Made by a program: the position numbers and the translations under genes
In this document: piece after piece, positions 10,501 through 22,672 of the stretch
How the letters are laid out: each line of letters starts with the position of its first letter
How positions within the stretch are numbered: the first letter of the stretch is position 1
Notes under the pieces: generated by a model
Databases searched by the model: none
What the model saw: the letters and a program-made list of their open reading frames with translations, nothing else
Told to the model about the DNA's origin: nothing
Assembly: GCF_901000735.1 (NCBI RefSeq)
Contig: NC_081541.1
Coordinates: forward strand, 45,370,383 to 45,434,382
Direction: 5' to 3'
Origin: Corylus avellana
Taxonomy: Eukaryota; Streptophyta; Magnoliopsida; Fagales; Betulaceae
Length of the DNA: 64,000 nt

Positions 10501-11822
10501 CACATTTGTGGTCAAATGATGTGGGATTATTACAATCCCTTCCACGTCTTCGTTACTTGAAGATTGGCAATTATCAGAAACTATATCATTTGGTAGATGA
10601 AGCAAAAGAGCAACCAAAACAGGGTATGCCATCCACCCACAATGGCATGGAATTTTTACCCAAGGAAATCATGTACAACAACACGTGTATTGAGCGCATT
10701 GAGATTAGTGGATGTGATTCACTGAAGCACTTTGCAATAGGCCAGCTACCTCCAACACTTAAGCGGCTATGCATACAGAATTGCAAGAGTATGATAATTT
10801 TACTTGATGAGGATGATGCCAATAGTTGCAATACTAGCACATCTCTTCTTGAGTTCTTGGAGATTTGGAAGTGTCCATCCCTCAAATTCTTAACATCTAG
10901 CGTAGAATTATTGGCAACACTTAAACACCTCGATGTTAAAGATTGTGGAAAGCTGGTGTCAATAGCGAAAAGTGAAGAATTACCTGCAACACTTCAACAC
11001 CTTACAATTTGGAATTGTGGACAGCTGGAGTCAATAGCGAAAAGTGAAGAATTGCCTGCAACACTTCAACAGCTCAATATTAAATATTGTAGACAGCTGG
11101 AGTCAATAGCGAAGAGCTTCCATCACAACTCGTCTCTTGAAAAGATTAAAATTTGGAGGTGTGAAAACCTTAAATCCTTACCCACGGGCATACACACCCT
11201 CAGCCATCTAGACACGATTGATATTTATAATTGTCCAACTCTTGTTTCCTTCCCAGACGGAGGGTTGCTCCCTAGCAACCTTAGAGAGTTAACGATTTTT
11301 GATAATGATATGGCCCTACCTAACTGCATTCACAACATCACCTCACTTCAAAAATTGACGATTAGCGGGGTATCATCCTTTTCGGAAGAGGGTTTTCCCG
11401 CAAACCTAACATCACTTGAAATCGTGTATTGCAACATCACTGAGGCCTTGCTTGAATGGGGGCTGCATAGGCTTACCTCTCTTCAACATCTTTATATTCA
11501 AGGTGGATGTCCGAATGTGGAGTCATTTCCAAAGAAGACGCTGCCTGCGTCTCTTGCTACCCTCGCCATCTCATGCTTCCAAAATCTGAAATACCTGTCT
11601 TCCCTTCGAGACCTCGCCTCTCTTCAACGACTGGAGATCTATTTTTGTAAAAATCTCACATCCTTTCCAGAGGATGGCTTGCCTCCCTCACTCCAGAAAC
11701 TCATTATCGAAATGTGTCCTCTGCTGAAAAAACATTGCAAGAAAGATCAAGGACGAGAGTGGTCCAAGATAGCCCACATCCCTTGCGTTGTGATTGATAA
11801 TAGGTTCGTGTTTGACTCATAA
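7563..11822 (+). pseudogene. Second CNL copy with a premature stop codon
   Basis: Tandem paralogue of the gene at 497. It would be about 1419 codons, but TTA (Leu) of copy 1 is TAA here at 9873-9875. The frame resumes in phase and stays open to 11,822, so the lesion is a single nonsense change. The truncated product (770 aa) keeps the coiled coil, P-loop (212-220), kinase 2, GLPL and MHD, but only the first quarter or so of the LRR. The downstream 643 codons encode the rest of the LRR and are otherwise undamaged. Residues 60-64 (EKQSG) replace two residues of copy 1. From about codon 65 to codon 985 the copies are nearly identical, while both ends differ much more. It could be a recent pseudogene, a truncated CC-NBS protein, or a polymorphic or sequencing stop. 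Confidence 0.85.
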
Positions 11823-12948
11823 AAGGAGGAATCCATGCCTGACTCAGAAGAGGAGGATTAAGGAGGTCTATCGTCAATTGACCCGCAGATTTTGCTTATT
11901 GTAAGACAACTGTTGAGAAATAAATCCAAAGGTTAGTTTATTTGCACATTACTTTTTTCTGCTTCCATTGTGGATTTCTGATTTTCTTTCACATTCTTCA
12001 TCTTCTTTGGAAGATTTTTAAATAATTTGCATTTATTCTTATTTCTCTCATTTCTTTTGGGGTTCAACAGAGCCGTGGGCGGGTCCACTATGCAAGTCAT
12101 CGCCATGAGCCACACATCACGCTGTTCAAGAGGCCTCTAAACTGTTAGTAGCAGGAGGAGAATATGCATCATCCCCCACAAATATACTTGTAATCTCTCC
12201 AACTAGACTTCATATTTTCCTAAGAAACAATCTGGATGTTGTGGAACTTAGGTTTGTATATTTGTTAATTTTCCTGTTCGGAAATTTTATGCTTGTCATT
12301 GGCATTGCGTTGATATAAAAGGCTCTTTTGTTTTTGTCTGAATGTTTGCGTTGGAGAGATCTTGTTGCTCCTATTTCTTAATGTTCTTGTTGGGTTCACA
12401 TAAACGCACAACAGGTGTTTGTTGAATTGCCTCACCGACCAAGCAGAGAGTGAAAGCCTCCGAACATTGAATTTTTTCATTACTATGAGTGCCTTTGTTG
12501 GCTTGACAAAAGGGAAGAAACCTGTAAGTTCAACACTGCCAGCCTAAACACCAATTTCTCCAATGATTTGGCATCACACCCTTGTAGTTGGAACCCAAAG
12601 TGTTCAATGAAGAAAATGTTGGTCCTGAAAAGGATATTGATGGTAATATTTTGCTCCTTCGTTTTCTATGGTTTATTCATTGATTTAAAAAAACGGGGAA
12701 TTAACTTTATTGCATTGAAGGAACCATGCTGATCTAGTTACATTTCTCTCAGCGTCTTTCAAGCAAAATAGGTATGGAGAAGAGGAGGGATTATCTTTAT
12801 GCAGTATTCCCAGGAACAAACTGATCCAGATTATGAATATAAAGAGGTATGTCTTACTGCTCCTGCAATTTTATAATTTATTGGGATGTTGTGTATCCAG
12901 ATAGACAAATTCCTTTTTATAAGTGATCGAAAGTATAATTATTATTAT
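11823..12948 (+). other. 3' flank of CNL 2 with a probable 3'-UTR intron
   Basis: Paralogous to 4766-5909. Probable intron 11,932-12,070 with a GTTAGT donor (copy 1 has GTGAGT) and the same TTCAACAG acceptor. The donor is about 110 bases past the full-length stop and about 2 kb past the premature stop. Confidence 0.5.
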
Positions 12949-13394
12949 TGTTAAAGATAACATTCCAACCAAACATGCTAACCAACCAATTCAGTTTCAA
13001 CCAGAAGGAGACTTCCCCAATCACCCTCACTTTCACGGCACTTCTTCTACACTCAGCAGCCCACACAAGGCCATCCTCTCAACTCTCAATGCAAGCTGAT
13101 TGCTGGTTCCCAAGACAAGATGAAGGCCGCCATTTGTCAAGGATTCCTGCATGTCAGATGTCCATGTTTTCTGCTGGCTTTCATCTCAGCTCAGCACACA
13201 ATTGTCCAGCTTCCATGCTCCTTGTTTTCCTCTTAGTTTTCTGTTATGTAATTTAATATGTTCATTGTTTTCTGTTATGTATTTCAGTCTTCTTTTCTCT
13301 TGTAAAAACACACGAGCCCTTTGGCTATATATATATACATGGTACTGCACTGTTATTGGTTATGTAACCAAAACAGTTTTCCTCTAATCTTTCA
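12949..13394. mobile_element. Solo LTR (446 bp) with 5-bp target duplication
   Basis: Starts TGTTAAAG and ends TCTTTCA (TG...CA termini), flanked by perfect ATTAT direct repeats at 12,944-12,948 and 13,395-13,399. No internal retroelement sequence lies alongside, so this is the product of LTR-LTR recombination. Size and TG/CA ends suit a Copia-type LTR, but the superfamily cannot be fixed. Its 3' part recurs at 17,598-17,735 in a later duplication. Confidence 0.85.
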
Positions 13395-14581
13395 ATTATA
13401 TGTTATATTCTCATTTGACCAGAGAGTAGTTTGAGTATATGTTTATTCTCATATACCATGGTTGTGCCCCTTTGCGCCTTTAATGAGATTGCATATGCTA
13501 GATGATCAAGATTTCTTTTAATATATTAGATGTCATTTGTTAAGAAAATGCTATGATAATGAAATGGACAATCTATATTCCAATATTTAGAGGTGTGCAA
13601 CTCTGCTTTGCAGTTTCGGTTGCTTTTTGTTTTTTCTTTGCTCATTTTTGGTTCTTTTTCTCTTTAAAGTTTTCCTTGCAACCAAAGGAGGCACTTATGA
13701 ACACAAAAATGCTTTACATTTTCCTGGTGAATTATTTTTTGTTAGTGGGTTTGCAATGTTTTTCTGCATAAGTATAGCATATAATATATAATCAGATAAA
13801 CAATGGGCTTACAAGTAGAATTCCCCACTCAAATAAGCACCCTGCATGCTGAGTTCATAGAACAGATTAGGATCAACCCTAATTGTCTAACTTGAATGTG
13901 ACTCAATTTACATTGTTGAATCTATTTGCTACTATTCTTAGATCTTCGGCAATTATCCATTACTGAAATTGCCATTCAGTAAGTAATTCAAGAAAATTCT
14001 TGGCGCATATAACATTCATTATAATTAATTTTCAACACAATTCTCTCACCAAATGTACAACTTCAAAGAAATGCCCATGGGCTTCCCTCCAAACAAAAAG
14101 CTCCCTTCTTTTTCTCTGTTGCCTACTAATGCCAATAGATAGGTTACCCTTGTCTACAAGAAACCTGAATTTCATTTGGTTCTCCTCTTTTCCCCCCTTT
14201 TTTTTTTCCGGTGTCTAAACCTCATGGGGTTGGACCATAACAACATGGATTTAGGTCCTTTGCAAACCACACTTTATAGTTGTATTGATCAGAGACAAAA
14301 TAGGAGAGAGAGATATAGACTTCAATTGGATACAAGCTGGCAGCTGCAGATATGTGTCATCAACTACTGCAGAAATATCGCTTTGGCTGCATTGTATTTG
14401 GTTACAAAAATAGCTATCTCCAGACTTTGAGGAAGGAAGTTTTGGACAGAAAGTAAGTATTGGATTCAAATAATATGAATGATAAATTGATTGATTCCTT
14501 TAATACAACAATATATGAAAAATATGGTACATTTTTCAGAATTACTATGCTTTGGACAAAGGCAACATTGGTGGACCCATA
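13395..14581. repeat. 3' flank of the pheophytinase-like locus, copy 1
   Basis: Non-coding. The same sequence recurs in partly deleted form at 17,736-18,523, again at about 18,950-19,770, and inverted near 35,490-35,660. Open frames here are short and unconserved between copies. Confidence 0.65.
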
Positions 14582-17500
14582 TCAAGATTTGAAATATGAA
14601 TTACCAAAGTGAGATTTGATTAAAGATCTTATCATGTTCCAAAGTGAGAAGCTGGATCCAAAGAAATGCACCCTCACTGATTTGCTTGATCCATCTCTCA
14701 CAAATTCCAAGTCCTTGGCAAAATTGTACTCGATACTTTCTTCATCATCAAGTAGAGGTAATGCAACCGAGCCCTACGTCTCTCGGTTTTTGATCCACCC
14801 GCGTAATAAATAATTCACAACCTGTATGACAAGTACAGTTACTAATCTAAACACCCAATAAAAAAGAAAAGGATATAAAGTTAAGCAAAATAAAAACAAA
14901 TTATGGCATTCGCAAGAAATTAAACCCAATTGAAACTTTCTCAATACAAGTTGATTGTTAATTTAATCAACATTTGCCCTGTAAGATTCTTCTTTCCATA
15001 TGAAGTGCAAAATTCACTCTTGCTTTTACTCACACATAGAGACACCGGTCATGCTAAAAGTATTTTCCTTTTTATGGCAGAAAAAGTCATGCAAACAAGT
15101 TGAAAATGTCCTATTCCCTTATCTATTGGAATGAAAAACACTCCTTAATTAATCAGTAACAAGCTACATACCTCAGGAACTTCATCATGAGGGCAGTGAC
15201 CTGCCGGGCTGATCTCATAATACGGAGCTTCCGGTACCTGGAGTTTCACCTGAACGCCCCAAACGGGTTTGACCCAGGGGTCTTCTTTTCCATACATGAG
15301 GCAGATTGGTACATTGTTCATTTGACATCTACAAATAAAAATGAGCTGCAAATCCATAATTTGGGCCAAAAAAAAAAAAGGAAAAAAGGCACAATAAATA
15401 TTTGTAGCAATTAGGACTTATGCACTATCCACCTAGATAAAGCATCCCTAAAAGATAATTGTCCCTGAGGAGCAAACATAATCGAGGCAAATGATGCAGT
15501 GGCAGCTGGATGCCGTGTTGTCTCAAGTATACAAGAAAACACTTTGTCAACATTCGTTGAATGATCTGCGTAAGCTTGCTTCAGTACCTCTGCGATACTT
15601 GTAGGATCACTTATTTTCTCCCACTAAAATCACATGATAAAATTTGAAGTTACTTTTAGTCAATAGACATTGGATATGTAGAAGAGTATTTGAAGCACTT
15701 TTTTTTCTCAGAACTGAAGGACCTAAACAATGTCTAGAATGTCCTGACAGTTCAATCTCGAAATGATTTAAACATATAAATTCTAAGTTTCCAAGTTCCA
15801 AGCCTTAAACTTCAACTTTTATGAAGATTGTCTATAATAGGATCCATTCACTTGGATGAATGTTTACATAATCTTAAAGGTGATGCCATAGTAGTTTACA
15901 CCCTGACTAGGCAACGGAGAAACATATAAACAAAAATGGACACCAACTGATCTATATGACCACTTAAACTTACATCAATTCTGTGAGCTTTCTCACACTA
16001 GAAGGCAGAGGAAATGTTCCAGCCTATGGAAATACTTTTGCTAGTCTAGGAGATCTTATGGGGTTAGGTAGAAATCCCCAGAAAGGGGTTGCATTAAGCA
16101 ATGTAACACCTTTCACCAAATGAGGGTTGCGTGCTGCAAAATATAGAGCCACGAATCCCCCTATTGAGTTCCCAACAATATACACTGGTTTGCCAATGAC
16201 CTGAAACAAAAATGATTGATTTAATCTCTTTGTATATAAACTAACTTATGCTATCATTAATCTGAAACTAAACTAACTTATGCTATCAATATTTTTTGCA
16301 AAAATATCAGTACACAATGAGGAAGAATGAATAACATTGTTTTAATCCATGCTCTGATTGTGCCCAAGAGGGATATCAATGTGTGAGATGCATGATTTTA
16401 AATGCAATGCAAACTTCCTTGATTAAAGTGGAAAAGCTAAATCTAGCTAGACCAATGTCCAAAAAAAGGAATTGGCACCTCAGCAACTTGAAATAAGAAG
16501 TTGAGATCCACAAATTTAAAATGCAGACCAAACTAACCACAGCTATAAGATGGATTTACAGCCACTCCCAAGTTTGAAATCACACATTATATACCTGACA
16601 ATATACAATGGAATGAACCATGATGAACTAAACCAACAAAATTTAGTATTATATAAAGTCTCTCATGAATTGAAGATGTTATTTAGGCCACTTACATTGG
16701 AAACATGCATCAAAGTGAAACCAACTTAATTGCATCTCCAAATAAACTTTGTTTAGTGCTTACTGAAGCAAAGTGACAGAAAGGAAACTTGGAGCAAGGA
16801 AACACATAAGGAGGAATCCGTTCAAGAGGTCGCATCACATTATACATGCCAACTTAATTGGATAAGCAGTCACAATAGATATAAGTATTTAATTAAAAGG
16901 AGTATGTCAAAAATAATTGCTATGCATTACCGCTGCAGAATAGAAATACAGGAATATTGCAGCACTAGTGGGTACCTGCTCTATGAAATATTGAACTTAT
17001 GTCGCCATAAATCAATAGAGTAAACAAGATCACTTGCCCATGGTTCAGTTTCATCTCCAAAGCCCCAGGCATAATCCTTCCTCACTGATGTATCTCCTTC
17101 ACTCAAACGGGGAGTAGGATCTTCTAATGGCAATGACATGCCTTGCCCAAGAAAATCAATTGCCCAAACCCTAAAATCACGTCCTAAATCCTTCAGTTGT
17201 TTCCAATAATGAAACGAACCAACACCAAATCCAGGAAGAAAGAGCACTGGCGCGGAATTCACATTTTCACACCCTGCTTTCTCATAATGTACATTGAATT
17301 TGGGCTTCCATTCCCAAAAACAGCTACTAACTGGGGCACCAACTTCACCATTTGATTCATCTGGCAGTTCAGGAATTACAACCTTAGTTGCTGACTCCCC
17401 CCTTTCTGATATATCACTTGCATCCCCTTCCCCACCAATCACATAACCATTCTAGCCTCCACTCAAGATCTTGGAATCAACATTTTTGAAGCCTTTAAGG

Positions 17501-17597
17501 ATATTTAATGATCTTAACCTGCCCTGGTGGCTGGGTTTCTTTATTATAGACTGATCTAAATTGTTTTCATTGTTTTCTTTACCTACCCTGGTGGCTG
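14582..17597 (-). pseudogene. PPH-like: Pheophytinase-like alpha/beta hydrolase, inactivated
   Basis: Five exons read on the minus strand: 16,976-17,597; 15,974-16,200; 15,433-15,623; 15,172-15,328; 14,582-14,821. All but the degraded exon 2/3 junction have clear GT/AG borders. The product resembles plant pheophytinase, the chloroplast enzyme that removes phytol from pheophytin during leaf senescence: FLPGFGVGSFHYWKQL in exon 1, nucleophile elbow GNSIGG in exon 2, GKEDPW (Asp region) and AGHCPHDE (catalytic His) in exon 4. It is broken by TAG in exon 1 (17,452-17,454), a one-base loss near 16,997, Trp to TAG in exon 2 (16,024-16,026), a missing base at the exon 2 donor, and TAG in exon 5 (14,774-14,776). 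The transit-peptide end is missing; LTR-derived sequence begins at about 17,598. A related alpha/beta hydrolase is possible, but exon-by-exon similarity favours pheophytinase. Confidence 0.8.
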
Positions 17598-18523
17598 TTA
17601 TGTAATTAAATATGCTCATTGTTTTCTGTTATATATTTCAGTCCTCTCTTCTCTTGTAAAAACACACGAGCATACATGTTATTGGTTATGTAACCAAAAC
17701 AGTTTTCCTCTAATCTTTCCATTATATGTTTATTCTCATTTGTAAAGAAAATGCTATGATATTGAAATGGACAATCTATTTTTCAATATTTAGAGGTGTG
17801 CAACTCTGCTTTGCAGTTTCGGTTCCTTTTGTTTTTTCTTTGCTCCTTTATGGTTCTTTTGATCTTTAAATTTTTTCCTTGCAACCAAAGGATGCACTTA
17901 TGAACACAAAAATGCTTTACAATTTACTGGTGAATTATTTTTTGTTAGTGGGTTTGCAATGTTTCTCTGCATAAGTATACCATGTAGTATATAATCAAAT
18001 AAACAATGGGCTTACATGTAGAATTCCCCACTCCAATCACCAGAAATTTACCATATAAACTTTATTTTTAAGGCACCCTGCCTGTTGAGTTCATAGAACA
18101 GATTAGAATGGACCAATCCTAACTGTCTAACTCGAATGTACATGACTTCACGTTACATGGAAATCCAAACCTCATGGGGTTGGACCATGACAACCCGGAT
18201 TGAGGTCCTCTACAAACCACACTTTATAGCTGTATTGATCTGATACAAAATAGGAGAGAGATATAGACTTCAACCGGATACAAGCTGACAGCTACAGATA
18301 TATGTCGTCAACTGCTGCAAGGCTACATTGTATTTAGTTACAAAAATAGCCATCTCCAGACTTTGAGGAAGGAAGTTTTGGATAGAAAGTAAGTATTAGG
18401 TTCCTAATAATATGAATGATAAAATGATTGATTCCTTTCATAAAACAATAAATGAAAAATATGGTACATTTTTTCAGAATTACTATGCTTTGGACAAAGG
18501 CAGCATTGGTATGTATACTCATA
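17598..18523. repeat. LTR tail plus pheophytinase 3' flank, copy 2
   Basis: 17,598-17,735 matches the last ~150 bases of the solo LTR. The rest follows 13,395-14,581 with deletions. The join to pheophytinase exon 1 at 17,597/17,598 is the junction of a tandem duplication. A short repeat (CCCTGGTGGCTG) occurs at 17,522 and again at 17,586. Confidence 0.7.
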
Positions 18524-18800
18524 TCAAGATTTGAAATATGAATTATCAAAGTTAGATTTGATTAAAGATGTTATCATCTTCCAAAGTGAGAAGATGGATC
18601 CGAAAAAGCGCACCCTCATTGATTTGCTAGATCCATCTCTCACAAATTCCAAGTCCCTTCCAATTCAATGTTGGATGAAGACTTAAAACTTACATGAATT
18701 CTGTGAGCTTTCTCATACTGGAAGGCAGAGGAAATGTTGCAGCCCATGGAAATAATTTTGCTAGTGTAGATCTTATGGGGTTAGGTAGAAATCCCCAGAA
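18524..18800 (-). pseudogene. Fragment of a second pheophytinase-like pseudogene
   Basis: About 18,524-18,660 matches exon 5 and 18,680-18,800 matches the 3' half of exon 2, with exons 3 and 4 and the introns deleted. It still reads TGG (Trp) where the longer copy has TAG in exon 2, so that stop arose after the duplication. It shares the exon 2 donor missing one base, so that lesion is older. Confidence 0.75.
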
Positions 18801-19770
18801 AGTGTTGTGTGTAGATTAATAGAGTACTTCCATGGAAGAAACACTTGGCCAATTGGCTCTTAGATGTAAGTTTTTAAAAAGTTTTAACAAGTAGCTAAGA
18901 AAAGATTAAAAAAAAAATCTGTTCTCCTAAATATTTATGGTATTATATATCAAGATTTCTTTTCTCCTAATTAAGTGGTTTATTTTGTATACTTTCTGTG
19001 TATTGAGGTTGGGCCTCGTTGCACTTTTAATGAAATTGCATTTAAGATTTTTTTTAGATTATTTGATGTCATTTGTTAAGAAAACGCTATGCATTCAAGA
19101 ATTAATTCAAGGAAATTCTTGGTGCTTATAACATTCTTTTATAATTAACTTTTGATTTATTCATGGTAAGGAGAAGAAAAAGGACTATCCAGTCCATCCC
19201 TAGCATCTGTCAATTATCTCCAATAACAAACTGGCGGTGGAAATTATGAATATAAAGAGGTACGGCTTAGTACTCATGCAATTGATATTTATGAATATAG
19301 AGAGGTACGGTTGATAAGTTGTTTACTGTCTTTCCTAAAGTTTCATGGCCATTTTGGCTAGCAAGTAGGAAACATATGCATATATAAAATCATCGAGATT
19401 TCTCTTCAAAACAGGAAACATATATATACTTATGCTTATATAATGAAATATTTCATGGACTTAAACATTCAGGTGGGATCTGCCAACGCTTTGTCAACAG
19501 TTTTTCTTTTGCAAACCACACTTTATAGCTGTATTGATCTGAGTAGACAGACTCCTGTGCAGAAAATAGGAGAGATAAGATAGACTTCAACGGATACAAG
19601 CTGCAGAAAATATTTCTCTTTGGCTGCATTGTATTTTGTTGCACTACTTTTTTCTTTTTTATCCGTGACAAAAATAGTCATCTCCAGGCTTTGAGGAAGT
19701 TTTAGACAGAAAGTAAGTATTGGATTCCAAATAATATGAATGATAAATTGATTGATTCCTTTAATAGAAC
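18801..19770. repeat. Third copy of the flank, with a CNL-tail remnant
   Basis: 18,950-19,140 and 19,500-19,770 align with parts of 13,430-14,500. Between them, 19,218-19,290 resembles the end of the CNL 3' flank (the 'attatgaatataaagaggta' phrase, as at 12,831). It marks an older, decayed copy of the CNL plus pheophytinase unit. No gene. Confidence 0.55.
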
Positions 19771-20139
19771 CTCAATAGAAAATTGTAAAAACATTGCAAG
19801 ATTTAAAATATTTGAGGAAACAATAGACTAATTAGTTCGAGGGAGATAAATTTTTGGATTTGGCTTAGGTTCTAATGACCTAAAGAAAACACTAGCCACA
19901 TCTGTGTTATTACTCTAAAAAGATTATTCAATTTAAAACTTCCCTAAAATCACTTATAAAATCCTAGTTTTACTGAACCGTTTGAGATTGCAGTTTTAAT
20001 AAGTGCGACTTTAATAATTATGTTTTTAAAAATTGGGAAAAAATATAAAATAGCCCCCCAAACTACCGGCCATTTGCAATATAGCCCTCCAATGTTCAAA
20101 ATGCACTAAAGTAGCCCCAAAACTACCAAATTATATAAA
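19771..20139. repeat. Dispersed repeat, inverted relative to 25.9 and 57.3 kb
   Basis: 19,771-19,975 is the reverse complement of sequence at about 25,855-26,060 and 57,251-57,456. 20,040-20,139 is a separate low-complexity stretch with repeated 'tagcccc...aactacc' phrases. Class unknown; no coding potential. Confidence 0.55.
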
Positions 20140-20180
20140 CTAGCTTAGAGCCCGCGCTACGCGCCGGGTTTTTTTTTTTA
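20140..20180 (-). mobile_element. Candidate Helitron 3' terminus
   Basis: Read on the minus strand, a GC-rich hairpin (positions 20,151-20,168, CCCGCG...CGCCGGG with one bulge) is followed by CTAG ending at 20,140. The next base is T, as expected for the A|T target of Helitrons. The 5' TC end was not located; a gap follows at 20,932. Confidence 0.4.
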
Positions 20181-20931
20181 ATTTTGTAATTTACTCAAAA
20201 AGTCTTTAAAAGATTATCAACAACAATTTTTTTTTTCTCCTCTTAATTAACTAATTAGCTACCAAAAATGACAAATGTTCATAAGATCCTTTTAAACCAT
20301 AGTTTTACTCAATACATATCTAATAAATTTAAAAATTCATAAATTTTAGTTCTTATAAACTGAAACATATTAAATATTAATTGTTCCCATATATGTAGTT
20401 TAAAACGAAATAAAAAGAAAAAAAAAATTCAAAATAAAAACATAGATTAATCAATTATACAAAATGATTGATTAATCATTATATTCCAACAATGACACCA
20501 CTTCTCCTCCACTACACAATCAATTATGGTAAACTTTTGTCTTTCAAAAGTTGAACTTTCTCCTCATAAACAATTTTTTTGAAAATTTTTTCTATTACAC
20601 TAACAAAAATAAAGAAGTGTTCTAAAATATATGAGCATATTGATATTTGATTACAGTTATGTTTACCAATTTTGTAAACAAAAGAATGTTGATAGTTTAA
20701 TTTTTCTTTTTAAAAATGAAAAATATAAAAAAACATTAGCAGGAATATTGACATAATCTAATTATACATCGTACCAAAAATAATGATAGGAAACTTTTTT
20801 ACTATCATTTCCCTTAATTCAACATGAAATTTACAAAAGAAAACTAATCAATTTGAATAAATAATATATAAATTGGTATAAAATTTAAGGGAAAAAAAAA
20901 TGGAAGAACATAACCACTTTTTTTTTTTTTT
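20181..20931. other. AT-rich sequence without recognised features
   Basis: No gene, no clear repeat boundary. It may be the body of the candidate Helitron ending at 20,140. It runs into a poly-T tract at the gap. Confidence 0.4.
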
Positions 20932-21031
20932 NNNNNNNNNNNNNNNNNNNNNNNNNNNNNNNNNNNNNNNNNNNNNNNNNNNNNNNNNNNNNNNNNNNNN
21001 NNNNNNNNNNNNNNNNNNNNNNNNNNNNNNN
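20932..21031. other. Assembly gap (100 N)
   Basis: Right edge is a poly-A tract equivalent to the tail of the SINE at 35,931-36,040 in the paralogous block, so the break falls in or beside a SINE tail. Confidence 0.99.
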
Positions 21032-22572
21032 AAAAAAAAAAAAAAAAGTTATATAATTAAGGAGTGTAACTAATTATTTGCCAAGTACAAAACTAGCTAG
21101 CTACCCAAATTTTAATGGTTAATTAGCAAATCAAATATTAATAGGGCATAAGATTGAATCTCCCCCATTAAAGTAAAATTTTATTTTGCACAAATATTAC
21201 CTATTTTCCTAATTAGGATGATATTTTCTTTTAATAAAAACCCTAGTTCAAACAAATTATAGCCGCCCATGGTTATTAAAGTCGATCTCTACGTGTAAAT
21301 TTTGAAATTCTATTTTTAAATAAAACTCTTAATTAAATTGCATCAATCAAATTTAACTCATTCAAGACAAAATCATTCATTCGCTCTTTATTAATTCTCG
21401 CAACATTTTCCAAATATACCATACCCAATTAAATTTGCAAACAGGTGAACAAAAGATCAGACTGCAGGTCTTTTGCTTTTACACCACAAAAAACTCTGTG
21501 AATGGCGATGATGGAGCCTTTTTACTCAAAAGTCTTTGCTAAATGCTTGGCAAACGGATGATAAAAACAAAAACCCCTTTCATTTTCCCACTTCGTACTT
21601 TGTTCAACACAATAGGTAGTCAGACCAAAACTAAAATTTTAGGGAATTACCAAATTATTTGTAATGTTTTTCAAACTTTCAATTGAAGCAATATTTTTCA
21701 AAATTACAATGTAGTATTTTGTATTTTTTTTATTTAAAAAAAAAAAATTATGTTATTTTTGGTGCAGAGGAGTTGCAATATAATACAGCTCTCGAAGAGA
21801 TACATCGGTAATGATACAAAGACTTAGTTTTAATAGTTTAGAAGTCTCTCTCTTTGTCCAATAATGTAAGTGTAGGTAAACTTTTTATTTTGCTTTTTCT
21901 TTGATTCCTTTCGTACTAAATCATGGAGTAGCTAGAGTCCACCATTGTCGGCCTCATTCAAGTAAACCAACGGAATCCAATGCTCTCTCTCTGTCTCTTT
22001 ACCAGGAAAAAAAACAGAAGAAAGACAAAGAAACAAACGAAATTAAGAAAAAGATTTCCACAATCCAATAAAGTCTGTCACCACCACTTTCTCTGTCTCA
22101 TCAATACCTCTCTCCACTACTTTTTAAGGCTATTGACTATTCAGTATGGAATTGGAAATGAAATGGAAAGGAGACGAGCCGGTAAAAGGGTAAAATTGTC
22201 AATTTTTCCCTTCTTAAAATAACTAATCGTTCCTCTCAATTTTTATTTTTTTTTAATTTTTTTAACGTATCCGCGTAAGAAGGGAGAAGAGAATTTGAAC
22301 TAGTGACTACTACTTTATAAGGCGTAGTTCTAACCGATTGAACTACCTCTTAAGGATAATTCTATTTCTTTTGAAATGGAGATGATCATTCTTCGTTGAG
22401 TATGCACCAAAAAAAAAAAAAAAAGAGTTTTACACTTCTCCAACAACATGCAATTGCTAAAATATTGTGGGAAAAAAGTGCAATTCTTTATTTTAGTTAT
22501 TTTTTTGAAAACTTCACTTTGGACTCCCGAACTACTATGCGTTTTGAGAAGACTTCTCTAAATTTTAAAAAC
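21032..22572. repeat. Segmental repeat block, paralogous to 36,031-37,890
   Basis: Aligns with 36,031-37,890 over its length. The other copy additionally contains a MITE (36,790-37,015) and a 109-bp tandem duplication. No ORF is conserved between the copies. It includes a SINE at 22,262 and the left end of a MITE cut by the next gap. Confidence 0.8.
22262..22356 (-). mobile_element. tRNA-derived SINE
   Basis: Minus-strand copy with box A-like (TAGTTCAATCGGTT) and box B-like (AGTTCAAATTC) promoter motifs and a terminal A/T tail. Orthologous by flank to the copies at 37,583 and 42,588. Confidence 0.65.
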
Positions 22573-22672
22573 NNNNNNNNNNNNNNNNNNNNNNNNNNNN
22601 NNNNNNNNNNNNNNNNNNNNNNNNNNNNNNNNNNNNNNNNNNNNNNNNNNNNNNNNNNNNNNNNNNNNNNNN
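22573..22672. other. Assembly gap (100 N)
   Basis: In the paralogous block the matching interval is about 37,890-39,190, so around 1.3 kb may be missing or deleted here. Confidence 0.99.

Noticed and set aside
12948..13256. 102-codon open frame in the solo LTR
   Set aside because: It lies within LTR sequence and is not kept in the second LTR fragment.
14616..14813. Plus-strand 65-codon open frame
   Set aside because: It is the antisense of pheophytinase exon 5.
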